Assembly (NCBI GenBank): GCA_945900935.1
Contig: CAMDKT010000074.1
Coordinates: 1 to 14,245, forward strand
DNA: 14,245 nucleotides
Direction: 5' to 3'
Source of the DNA: Candidatus Sulfopaludibacter sp. SbA3
Lineage (GTDB): Bacteria; Acidobacteriota; Terriglobia; Bryobacterales; Bryobacteraceae
Shown: in pieces, positions 1 to 7,136 of the stretch
Position numbering within the stretch: position 1 is the stretch's first letter
Layout: each line of letters starts with the position of its first letter
Position numbers and translations under genes: made by a program
Notes under the pieces: model-generated
Told to the model about the DNA's origin: nothing
Database searches by the model: none
Seen by the model: only the letters and a program-made list of their open reading frames with translations

Positions 1-23
1 ATCGGGCGGCAACAATCAATCAC

Positions 24-39
24 TTGAACATCTGTTCAA
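24..39. promoter_or_regulatory. LexA-like palindromic operator
   Basis: The sequence is a perfect inverted repeat, TTGAACA-TC-TGTTCAA, with 7-base arms and a 2-base centre. It contains GAAC-ATCT-GTTC, which fits the GAAC-N4-GTTC pattern of LexA (SOS) boxes known from Gram-positive bacteria. It lies about 106 bases before the gmd start, so it could serve gmd or a divergent gene beyond the left edge. The palindrome is seen directly; the LexA assignment is inference, because LexA boxes differ between phyla. Confidence 0.45.
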
Positions 40-70
40 ATGTCAGAATACACGCTTCCGCAAGACGTGT

Positions 71-96
71 CAAGACAGCGGATTTCCCCGGTCTTG
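71..96. repeat. Imperfect inverted repeat with CAAGAC arms
   Basis: CAAGAC (71-76) faces GTCTTG (91-96), with an inner GGA/TCC pair (80-82 and 85-87), all centred near 83.5. Two more direct CAAGAC copies lie at 61-66 and 130-135, giving four copies in 75 bases of the gmd leader. It could be a regulator binding site or a weak RNA hairpin. It is not a terminator, as no T-run follows. Confidence 0.35.
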
Positions 97-103
97 TGAT
101 ATT
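95..103 (+). promoter_or_regulatory. Possible extended -10 promoter of the gmd operon
   Basis: TG (95-96), one base, then GATATT (98-103) resembles an extended -10 element, with TATTCT at 100-105 as an overlapping alternative. No good -35 box lies at the usual spacing. It sits about 43 bases before the gmd start and abuts the CAAGAC inverted repeat. This is a weak prediction. Confidence 0.25.
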
Positions 104-145
104 CTGAGGGGAATCAATCTGCGGGATTCCAAGACTACATTACAC

Positions 146-1162
146 ATGAAAAAGGCATTGATCACTGGGGTAACGGGGCAGGATGGCTCCTACTTGGCTG
201 AGTTTCTGTTGCATAAAGGTTACGAAGTACACGGCATTAAGCGGCGCTCGAGCAGCTTTAACACCGGCCGTGTGGACAGCATTTACACCGATTTGCACGA
301 ACATAACAAGCGGTTCTTTCTGCACTTCGGCGACCTGTCCGACACGAGCAGTCTGTGGACGCTGCTGTACGACATCCGCCCGGATGAAGTGTATAATCTG
401 GCCGCACAGAGTCATGTCCGCGTCAGTTTCGACATACCGGAAAGCACCGGTGATATTACCGGGATGGGGGCGCTGCGGCTGCTCGAAGGCATTCGCAAAA
501 CCGGGGTAAAGGCCCGCTTCTATCAGGCGTCGTCGAGCGAAATGTTCGGCTCCACCGCGCCGCCGCAGAACGAGCAGACGATGTTCCATCCGCGCAGCCC
601 CTATGCCTGCGCCAAGCTGTTCGCGCATACGATGACTGTGAATTATCGCGAGAGCTATGACATGTTCGCCGTGAGCGGGATCCTGTTCAATCATGAGTCC
701 CCTCGCCGCGGCGAAACGTTCGTAACGCGCAAAATCGCCAGGGCGGTTGCGCACATCAAAGCGGGCCTGCAGGAAAAGCTCTACCTGGGCAACCTGGACG
801 CCAAGCGCGACTGGGGTTTTGCCAAAGAATATGTGGAAGCGATGTGGATGATGCTGCAGCAGGAATCTCCGGTCGATTATGTTATCGGCACCGGCGAAAC
901 GCACAGCGTCCGCGAGTATGTCGAAGAGGCATTCGGCCACGTAAATCTGGATTGGACGAAGTATGTCGATTTCGACGCCCGCTATAATCGGCCGTCCGAA
1001 GTGAATGCCCTTCTGGCAGATCCGTCCAAGGCCCGGCAACAACTGGGATGGCAACATCGGACCGGGTTTTCCGAACTCGTTCGCCTGATGGTCGACGCGG
1101 AGATTGACGCCATAGAGCGTCAACGCGCCGGGGTTCTGCCAGCGGCGGTTTACAACGCCTAA
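146..1162 (+). CDS. gmd: GDP-mannose 4,6-dehydratase
   Basis: This cytosolic SDR enzyme converts GDP-D-mannose to GDP-4-keto-6-deoxy-D-mannose, the first committed step to GDP-L-fucose. The 338-aa protein shows the family hallmarks: nucleotide-binding G8-VT-G11-QD-G14, the RRSSSFNT segment (33-40) that in GMD oligomers reaches the neighbouring subunit's cofactor, SSSEMFG with Glu132, and catalytic Tyr153-x3-Lys157. Near the C-terminus are LFNHESPRRG and RPSEVNALLADPSKARQQLGW-like motifs. The length is usual for the family. The ATG is fixed by MKKALITGVTGQDG, but no clear Shine-Dalgarno precedes it. It is first in a five-gene operon, 25 bases ahead of fcl, which uses its product. A divergent paralogue lies at 6100-7107. 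Confidence 0.96.
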   Translation: MKKALITGVTGQDGSYLAEFLLHKGYEVHGIKRRSSSFNTGRVDSIYTDLHEHNKRFFLHFGDLSDTSSLWTLLYDIRPDEVYNLAAQSHVRVSFDIPESTGDITGMGALRLLEGIRKTGVKARFYQASSSEMFGSTAPPQNEQTMFHPRSPYACAKLFAHTMTVNYRESYDMFAVSGILFNHESPRRGETFVTRKIARAVAHIKAGLQEKLYLGNLDAKRDWGFAKEYVEAMWMMLQQESPVDYVIGTGETHSVREYVEEAFGHVNLDWTKYVDFDARYNRPSEVNALLADPSKARQQLGWQHRTGFSELVRLMVDAEIDAIERQRAGVLPAAVYNA

Positions 1163-1176
1163 AGAAGATCGGTTAC

Positions 1177-1182
1177 GGAGGA
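1177..1182 (+). promoter_or_regulatory. Strong ribosome binding site of fcl
   Basis: GGAGGA lies 5 bases before the fcl ATG at 1188. It is the only strong Shine-Dalgarno in the operon: gmd lacks a clear one, and the downstream genes rely on overlaps or very short gaps. Confidence 0.7.
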
Positions 1183-1187
1183 CGGCC

Positions 1188-2144
1188 ATGCTGGATTTAA
1201 GAGGAAAAAGGGTCGTCGTGACGGGAGGCGGTGGCTTTCTCGGATCATTCGTAGTGGACCGCCTGCGGGAACGCGGTTGTGAAAACGTGATGGTCCCGCG
1301 CAAGCGGGAGTTCGACCTCACCACAACCGACGGCGTCGAAAAGATGTTCGCGGCCTTCCGCCCGGAGGTTATTTTCCATTTGGCCGCCGTCGTTGGCGGC
1401 ATCGGCGCGAACAAAGATAATCCCGGATCGTTTTTTTATCAGAACGCCATTATGGGGATTCACCTCATTGAAGCGGCCCGGGTTCACGGTGTGGAGAAGA
1501 TAATCGTCGCCGGCTCCATCTGTTCTTACCCCAAGTTCACTCCGGTGCCTTTTAAGGAAGAAGATCTTTGGAACGGCTACCCGGAAGAGACGAACGCGCC
1601 GTATGGCGTGGCGAAGAAATCATTGCTGGTGATGTGTCAGGCTTACCGGCAGCAGTACGGGACGAACGCGATTTTCCTGATGCCCGTAAACCTTTATGGT
1701 CCGCGGGACAACTTTGACCTCGAGTCCTCGCACGTCATTCCGGCGCTGATACGCAAAGCGGTGGAAGCTCGCGACCGGGGAGTAAACGAATTGGTTTGCT
1801 GGGGAGACGGCTCCCCGACGCGGGAGTTTTTGTACGTGGAAGACGCCGCTGAAGGCCTGATAACCGGCGCCGAGAGCTACAACGGCGAGGACCCGGTGAA
1901 TCTCGGCAGCGGCTTCGAAGTTTCAATCAAGGATCTCACCGGGATAATCACGCGCCTATCCCGCTTCCACGGCTCACTGATCTGGGATACCTCCCGCCCC
2001 AATGGCCAGCCGCGGCGAATGCTCGACACCACGAGGGCCGCCGCCTCTTTCGGATTCCGGGCCAAAATGAGTTTGGAAGACGGACTGGCGAGGACGATCG
2101 CCTGGTACGAGAAGAACCCGGTGAGCGTGGCTGCCCATACGTAG
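1188..2144 (+). CDS. fcl: GDP-L-fucose synthase (GDP-4-keto-6-deoxy-D-mannose epimerase/reductase)
   Basis: This SDR enzyme epimerises C3 and C5 and reduces C4 of the Gmd product with NADPH, giving GDP-L-fucose. The 318-aa protein has the nucleotide-binding motif GGGGFLG (13-19). The catalytic set expected for the family is visible: Ser110 and Cys112 within SICSY, Tyr139-x3-Lys143 in YGVAKK, and His182 in the segment after LYGPRDNF. These correspond to Ser107, Cys109, Tyr136, Lys140 and His179 of the E. coli enzyme. The start is supported by a GGAGGA ribosome site. It follows gmd by 25 bases and precedes the coiled-coil gene by 10, so it is co-transcribed. Together with gmd it makes activated fucose for the downstream glycosyltransferases. 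The gene is also called wcaG. Confidence 0.95.
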   Translation: MLDLRGKRVVVTGGGGFLGSFVVDRLRERGCENVMVPRKREFDLTTTDGVEKMFAAFRPEVIFHLAAVVGGIGANKDNPGSFFYQNAIMGIHLIEAARVHGVEKIIVAGSICSYPKFTPVPFKEEDLWNGYPEETNAPYGVAKKSLLVMCQAYRQQYGTNAIFLMPVNLYGPRDNFDLESSHVIPALIRKAVEARDRGVNELVCWGDGSPTREFLYVEDAAEGLITGAESYNGEDPVNLGSGFEVSIKDLTGIITRLSRFHGSLIWDTSRPNGQPRRMLDTTRAAASFGFRAKMSLEDGLARTIAWYEKNPVSVAAHT

Positions 2145-2154
2145 CGCCGACACA

Positions 2155-2583
2155 ATGGAACCGGAATCTGCAATCAACAGCGGCGGTTCGGAAAACGCGG
2201 AGCGGACGATTGACAATTTGCGGGATCAGGTACGTCAACTGGAGACGGCGCTCCTGGGCCAACAGACGCTGCTTGCGGAGTGCGGGCAGCGGCTGGCGAT
2301 GTTCGAAGACGCCGCCAATGAGCGGTTGCGGGTGATCCAACGCGGAGATGAACTGCTGCGGAGCCGTGCGGAAGAGAACCAGGCGCTGCACGCGGAACTG
2401 CGGGAACTTGAAGCCGCCGCCGGCAGCGAGCGTATACGGCTCCAGCGCGCATGGCGCGAGGGCGGACGCGGAATGGCGGAATTGGCAAACCGCGAACGCG
2501 CACTGACCAGTGAACTCCTTGAACTTCGAAATGAAGGGCTGTTACACTCAATTATCCGCCGCTTGCGCAGTCTATTCTTATGA
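2155..2583 (+). CDS. Small coiled-coil protein of a polysaccharide operon
   Basis: No family is recognised. The 142-aa protein has a short polar N-terminus (about 1-15) and then heptad-rich, Glu/Arg/Leu/Gln-rich sequence from about 17 to 128, interrupted near 88-90 (AAAG) and 102-106 (EGGRG), as in a long coiled coil with breaks. It ends in a basic amphipathic/hydrophobic tail, LLHSIIRRLRSLFL, that could lie on the membrane surface. No signal peptide or true membrane helix is seen. It starts 10 bases after fcl, and its stop overlaps the next gene by ATGA, so its synthesis is probably tied to that of the fused glycosyltransferase. A scaffold or chain-length helper role is inference only. Confidence 0.8.
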   Translation: MEPESAINSGGSENAERTIDNLRDQVRQLETALLGQQTLLAECGQRLAMFEDAANERLRVIQRGDELLRSRAEENQALHAELRELEAAAGSERIRLQRAWREGGRGMAELANRERALTSELLELRNEGLLHSIIRRLRSLFL

Positions 2584-4928
2584 TACTCCCAACCGATCCT
2601 ATGCGAATCGCCGTAAACTTGCGTCAATTTTACAAGGGAAAGATCGGCGGGACGGAGAATTACGTCCGCAATGTCCTTTCCGGGCTGGGGCAACATGCGC
2701 TCACCATTTGGGTGCATGAGGAAGAAGTAGAAAACGTCCGGGCGTTCGCGCCGGGCGCGGACATCATCGGCATCACGCACCAACAGGGGGCCGCGGCGAT
2801 AGAGGAAGGCCTTCGAGACGGTCGATTCGATCTCTTTTTTTGCCCTATGCTGGTGCTCGAACCCTTGGTGGTGACGCAACCCTCCGCGGTCATGATGCCC
2901 GACTTGCAGCATGAATTCTTCCCTGAATTTTTCGAGCCGCCCGTCCTGCAGTGGCGCCGCCAGACGTACGGTCCGAGCGCCCTGAACGCCGATATTATCA
3001 TCACGCCTAGCGAGCACGCCAAGAGTACCATCGTCGAAAAGTTCCGCATTGATCCGAGCAAGATCGTTGTCATCCACCATGGTGCCGACGCCGAGTTCCG
3101 CAAGCCACTTCCCGCAGCGCCGTCACCGGCATTTCAGGCACTCAAACTTCCCCCGAAATACCTCTATTTCCCGGCGAATTTCTGGCCCCACAAAAATCAT
3201 AGCAACGTCCTGCAAGCACTCCGGCTTGCCGCCGCCAAAGGCGAAGCGGATCTTCACCTTGTCCTCAGCGGCGCGCCTGCGGGAAGCGAAAAGCTGGAAG
3301 CCGAAGCCAGGCGGCTCGGCCTTCGCGACAAGGTCCACTTCAAGGGCTACCTCGAAAGCCAAGTGATCCCGGAGGTCTACCAGAACTCCCTGGCCTTGTT
3401 GTTCGCCACCAAGTTCGAGGGCTTCGGCATTCCTCTGCTCGAAGCGTTTCACTGCGGCGCACCCGCCATCACCGCCAACTCCGGCAGTTGTGTGGAAGTT
3501 GTCGGCGACGCCGCTGTATTGGTCGATCCGCTCGATCCCGAGAGCATCGCCGGCGGCATCCTTTCGATTGCCCGCGACCCCGAACTTCGCCAACGCCTCA
3601 TAGCCAGCGGCACCGAACGCGTCAAACACTTTTCCTGGGAACGCGCCGTCACTCTAACCGGGCAGGCGTTTGAGAAAATCACCAGCCCGTCCTATCGTCG
3701 GCCCTCGCGCATTACTGTCGAGGAGTGGCCCCGCATCGGCATTGTCACGCCAACCTACAACATGGCCGGGTTTCTGGAGGAGACCATCACCAGCGTTCTC
3801 TCCCAGGACTACCCGAATCTTGACTACGTAGTGATGGACGGCGGTTCCAAGGACGGGACCGTGGAAATTCTGCGCAAATACGATGGCAAAATTCGCTGGT
3901 GCTCCGAACGCGACAATGGACAGGGAGACGCCATCAACAAAGGCTGGCATGCCCTTTCCGGCGATATTTTCGCCTTCCTCAACGCCGACGATACATACCT
4001 CCCCAACGCGTTATCCACGATCGCAGGGCACTTCAAACGGAATCCCGGCGTGGGCATGATTTACGGCGAGGCGTACCATGTCGACGTCAATGGCAAAATC
4101 CTCGATCGCTACCCCACGCAGCCATTCGATCTGCAGACCCTCAATAACCAGTGCTACGTATGCCAGCCGGCTGCTTTCCTCTTGCGCGAGGCCTACGCCA
4201 ACGCCGGTATGATCGACGTTAATATGCACTTCGCGCTCGATTACGATCTGTGGATGCGCGTCGCCAAAATGTATGGCGTCCGCAAGGTCGACGATTACCT
4301 TGCCACCTCACGCATGCACCTTGACAACAAGACTCTTTCCAGCCGCCGCAAGGTCTACCAGGAGATCATAGGCTCTGTGAAACGCGAGTACGGCTATGTG
4401 CCGTATGAGTGGCTCAACGGCTACGCCTGCTATCTCTTGGACAGGAAGGATCAGTACTTCGACCGTTCCACGCAGTCTCTGCGTTCCTACGCGCTCAGTC
4501 TCGCGCTCGGTGCCTATCACAACCCCCATAATCTGCAACGGTACTTCAGCGAATGGAGGCGCATGACCGGTTTCGGCGGGCAGTTCACGGGACGCTGGGA
4601 CGACGGTTGGATCTCCCGCCGCTATGAAACCGATCTGGACGTCAACGCCGACAGCGCCTCCCTTCGTATCGCCGGGAAACATTTCGCTCCCATTGAAAAC
4701 CTGCTCTTGCGCGTCCGCCTCAACGGACGTGTCCTTCAGGAAAAACGCCTGCCCGCGCCCGGACCGTTTGTCCTGGAGTTGCAACTCCCCAAGGAGTTCC
4801 GCGGCAAGCAATGCCGCCTGCTGATTGAAACTGACCGTACATGGCGCCCAAGGGAGAACGGCGACTACCGCCAACTCTCCTGCATCATCCAGAGCCTGGA
4901 GCAGGCGTCCGCGGAAGCGCAATCGTGA
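2580..4928 (+). CDS. Bifunctional glycosyltransferase, GT4-GT2 fusion with C-terminal beta domain
   Basis: This 782-aa protein joins two cytosolic glycosyltransferases. Residues about 8-370 are a GT-B fold GT4 enzyme: RIAVNLRQFYKG opening, a GGTEN loop, and the EX7E signature EGFGIPLLE with Glu280 and Glu288. Residues about 385-670 are a GT-A fold GT2 enzyme: VTPTYNM, DGG (420-422), the metal-binding FLNADD (466-471), and the LDYDLW motif. Residues about 680-780 look like a beta-sandwich (LLRVRLNGRVL, PGPFVLELQLP) shared with the next gene. The start at 2580 overlaps the coiled-coil gene by ATGA; an in-frame ATG at 2601 is equally possible. It ends in a GTGA overlap with the next gene. It probably adds two successive sugars, perhaps fucose, to a lipid-linked glycan; donor and acceptor are unknown. 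Confidence 0.9.
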   Translation: MILPTDPMRIAVNLRQFYKGKIGGTENYVRNVLSGLGQHALTIWVHEEEVENVRAFAPGADIIGITHQQGAAAIEEGLRDGRFDLFFCPMLVLEPLVVTQPSAVMMPDLQHEFFPEFFEPPVLQWRRQTYGPSALNADIIITPSEHAKSTIVEKFRIDPSKIVVIHHGADAEFRKPLPAAPSPAFQALKLPPKYLYFPANFWPHKNHSNVLQALRLAAAKGEADLHLVLSGAPAGSEKLEAEARRLGLRDKVHFKGYLESQVIPEVYQNSLALLFATKFEGFGIPLLEAFHCGAPAITANSGSCVEVVGDAAVLVDPLDPESIAGGILSIARDPELRQRLIASGTERVKHFSWERAVTLTGQAFEKITSPSYRRPSRITVEEWPRIGIVTPTYNMAGFLEETITSVLSQDYPNLDYVVMDGGSKDGTVEILRKYDGKIRWCSERDNGQGDAINKGWHALSGDIFAFLNADDTYLPNALSTIAGHFKRNPGVGMIYGEAYHVDVNGKILDRYPTQPFDLQTLNNQCYVCQPAAFLLREAYANAGMIDVNMHFALDYDLWMRVAKMYGVRKVDDYLATSRMHLDNKTLSSRRKVYQEIIGSVKREYGYVPYEWLNGYACYLLDRKDQYFDRSTQSLRSYALSLALGAYHNPHNLQRYFSEWRRMTGFGGQFTGRWDDGWISRRYETDLDVNADSASLRIAGKHFAPIENLLLRVRLNGRVLQEKRLPAPGPFVLELQLPKEFRGKQCRLLIETDRTWRPRENGDYRQLSCIIQSLEQASAEAQS

Positions 4929-6103
4929 GCGACCCCCTTGTCACGATAGTCACACCCTCGTTCAACCAGGGCCATTTCATCGCCGCCACCATTGAAAGCG
5001 TTCTAACGCAGGACTACCCCCGCATCGAATACATCATTATGGACGGCGGCTCCACGGATTCCACGGCCGCGGTCGTCCGGCCCTACCTTGACCGGCTGAC
5101 GTTTATCTCTGAGAAGGACCGCGGCCAGACCCACGCCATTAACAAAGGGCTCCTGCTGGCCAAAGGCGAGGTGGTCGCGTATCTCAATTCGGATGACACG
5201 CTGCTCCCCGGTGCCGTCACCCGCGCCGTCGCCGCCCTTGGCCGCCATCCCGAAGTGGGCGCCATATACGGCGATGGATTCCAAATCGACTTTGACGGCA
5301 ACGTCAAACAGAAATTCCCCTTCACGGAGCCGTTCAATCTCTGGAAACTGACATTCGTCCTCGACTACATATTGCAGCAGTCCGTTTTCTTCCGCCGCGC
5401 CTGTTTAGAGGAAATCGGCTGGTTCAATGAGGAGTTGCATTTCGGCATGGATTGGGACATTTTGGTCCGGCTGGGTAAGCGCTACGGCCTCTCTTATGTG
5501 CCGGAAACGCTCGGATGCCTGCGCGAGTATGAGGAAGCCAAATCCTTCTCCGGCGGCGCCCGCCGTTTTGACGAACTCGCCCGCCTGCTCCGCGCTCAGA
5601 CCGGTGTAAGATATCCGCCCGGCTGGTGGTTCTATGGGCTCGACACCTACGACAAGATTTGGAGCGACCGGATTCGCCGCTTTATTCCCGGTGCCTTGGG
5701 CCGCTCCCTGGCCATGCGATTCACATATTTTTGCCGCGCCCTTATCGACCGCGCCCAATTTCATTCCCAGGGCATTTTTCCTGATGGCTGGGCGGCCGAA
5801 ACACTGCACTGGATGATGCCGGCCTGTTATTCCCATGCCGTCATCCGCGGCGCTCTTCCGGGCTGGGCCAAGCCCCTCGAACGCCAGTGCCTGCGCGTCT
5901 ATGTCAACGGGCGGCTGGTATCGGAACGGCGTCCGGGAGCGGGCGAATTTGAGATCACCGTCCCTCTGCAATTCGCCGCGGAACCCGTCGCGGCGGTGCT
6001 GCGCGTCGAATCGGAAAGCGCCTTCATGCCTTCGCAGGAAGGGCTTGGTGCCGACAATCGCCGCCTCGCCTGGCAGTTTCTCGGTATTGAGGGGAAACGC
6101 TAA
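4925..6103 (+). CDS. GT2-family glycosyltransferase with C-terminal beta domain
   Basis: This is an inverting GT-A transferase of the polysaccharide pathway, 392 aa from the GTG at 4925. That start makes a GTGA overlap with the preceding stop and places VTIVTPSFNQG at the usual distance from the N-terminus. An in-frame ATG at 4841 would add 28 aa of non-family sequence inside the upstream gene, so I reject it. Visible motifs are DGG (40-42), YLNSDD (87-91) as the metal site, and MDWD (175-178) in the position of LDYDLW in the fused enzyme. Residues about 300-390 form a second copy of the beta-rich domain (LRVYVNGRLVSERR, PGAGEFEITVPLQF). The donor sugar cannot be read. Its TAA stop overlaps the stop of the opposing gene at 6100. 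Confidence 0.9.
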   Translation: MSDPLVTIVTPSFNQGHFIAATIESVLTQDYPRIEYIIMDGGSTDSTAAVVRPYLDRLTFISEKDRGQTHAINKGLLLAKGEVVAYLNSDDTLLPGAVTRAVAALGRHPEVGAIYGDGFQIDFDGNVKQKFPFTEPFNLWKLTFVLDYILQQSVFFRRACLEEIGWFNEELHFGMDWDILVRLGKRYGLSYVPETLGCLREYEEAKSFSGGARRFDELARLLRAQTGVRYPPGWWFYGLDTYDKIWSDRIRRFIPGALGRSLAMRFTYFCRALIDRAQFHSQGIFPDGWAAETLHWMMPACYSHAVIRGALPGWAKPLERQCLRVYVNGRLVSERRPGAGEFEITVPLQFAAEPVAAVLRVESESAFMPSQEGLGADNRRLAWQFLGIEGKR

Positions 6104-7107
6104 GAGACTTCCGCGGATCGCGCCGGCAACGAAACGCCCATCGCCCGGCAATCGGCGTCCACCATTTCGCGGACCATTTCTTCGAACTCTTTGCGCGGTT
6201 CCCAACCCAATACCCGCCGCGCTTTGCCCGCATCCCCGCACAACGCCACGGATTCCCCTGACCGGAAAAAATTGTCGTCGGTGACCACGAATTTCTCCCA
6301 ATCCAGGCCCCCGCACTCAAATGCAATCCGAACGAAATCCCGGACGGCGTGCAGTTTGCCGGTGGCGATTACATAATCGTCCGGCGCCGGCTGTTGCAAC
6401 ATCATCCACATGGCTTCCACATATTCCTTGGCGAAACCCCAATCCCGCTCCGCGTCCAGATTTCCCAGCCGCAACTCAGTCGCTTGTCCGGCCAGAATGC
6501 GCGCGACGCCGGAAGTAATTTTCCGCGTCACGAATTCATGCCCGCGCCGCGGCGACTCGTGGTTAAACAGTATCCCGCTGGAGGCGTGCATGCCGTAACG
6601 TTCCCGGTAATTGCGGACCAGTTCGAACCCGGCCACTTTGCTGATGCCGTAAATCGATCGCGGTCGAAATCGAGTCTGTTCGTTTTGCGGCGCAGCTGCC
6701 GCGCTGCCGAACATTTCCGATGTTCCGGCGAAGTAGAACCGGCAGTGCGGCACCAGATCCTTGAGCGAAGCCAGCAGGTAATGCGTTCCGTTTATGTTCG
6801 TGGTCAGTGTCGAGAATTCATCGTCGAACTCATAACTGACAAAGCTTGCCGCCGCCAGGTGATAACACTCATCCGGCCGGATTTTAGCAACCGCGTTGAA
6901 GATGCCGGCGTAGCTTTCCATCGAAGCCGGCTGCAATTGGATCCGGTTCAGTAAAGGTAGCAACCGCTCCAATCGGTGCTCCGGAGCTTCAAGGCCAACC
7001 CGCCGTACCAAGCCAAAAACCTCGTAGTCTTCGGAAAGCAACTTCTCCGACAGGTACGATCCGTCCTGGCCATTCACCCCCGTAATTAGCGCGCGTTTTT
7101 TTGACAT
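6100..7107 (-). CDS. Divergent GDP-mannose 4,6-dehydratase-like SDR
   Basis: This 335-aa protein is clearly in the GMD family: GVNGQDGSYL at the N-terminus, TSEMFG with Glu131, Tyr153-x3-Lys157, LFNHESPRRG, and LGNLDAERDWGFAKEYVEAM. It differs from the first gmd in useful places. The RRSSSFNT segment is replaced by RRVGLEAPEHR, and the RPSEV motif before the GD..KA segment becomes RSGES. It may therefore be a GMD with altered oligomer contacts, or act on another nucleotide sugar or a related 4-keto or reductase step such as GDP-D-rhamnose synthesis. It lies 29 bases downstream of a GT2 gene on the same strand, suggesting the two serve one branch sugar. Its stop overlaps that of the opposing GT2 gene. 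Confidence 0.88.
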   Translation of the reverse strand: MSKKRALITGVNGQDGSYLSEKLLSEDYEVFGLVRRVGLEAPEHRLERLLPLLNRIQLQPASMESYAGIFNAVAKIRPDECYHLAAASFVSYEFDDEFSTLTTNINGTHYLLASLKDLVPHCRFYFAGTSEMFGSAAAAPQNEQTRFRPRSIYGISKVAGFELVRNYRERYGMHASSGILFNHESPRRGHEFVTRKITSGVARILAGQATELRLGNLDAERDWGFAKEYVEAMWMMLQQPAPDDYVIATGKLHAVRDFVRIAFECGGLDWEKFVVTDDNFFRSGESVALCGDAGKARRVLGWEPRKEFEEMVREMVDADCRAMGVSLPARSAEVS

Positions 7108-7136
7108 GGATTGCAGCGGTCGCGTTCAGCTCGCTG

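Noticed and set aside
140..1414. Long open frame (424 codons) on the - strand across gmd and the start of fcl
   Set aside because: It lies opposite two clear genes with family motifs and has low-complexity Arg/Pro/Gln-rich sequence without any recognisable domain.
5405..6316. 303-codon open frame on the - strand across the GT2 gene end
   Set aside because: It spans two true genes in a wrong frame and has Gly/Arg-rich sequence without family motifs.
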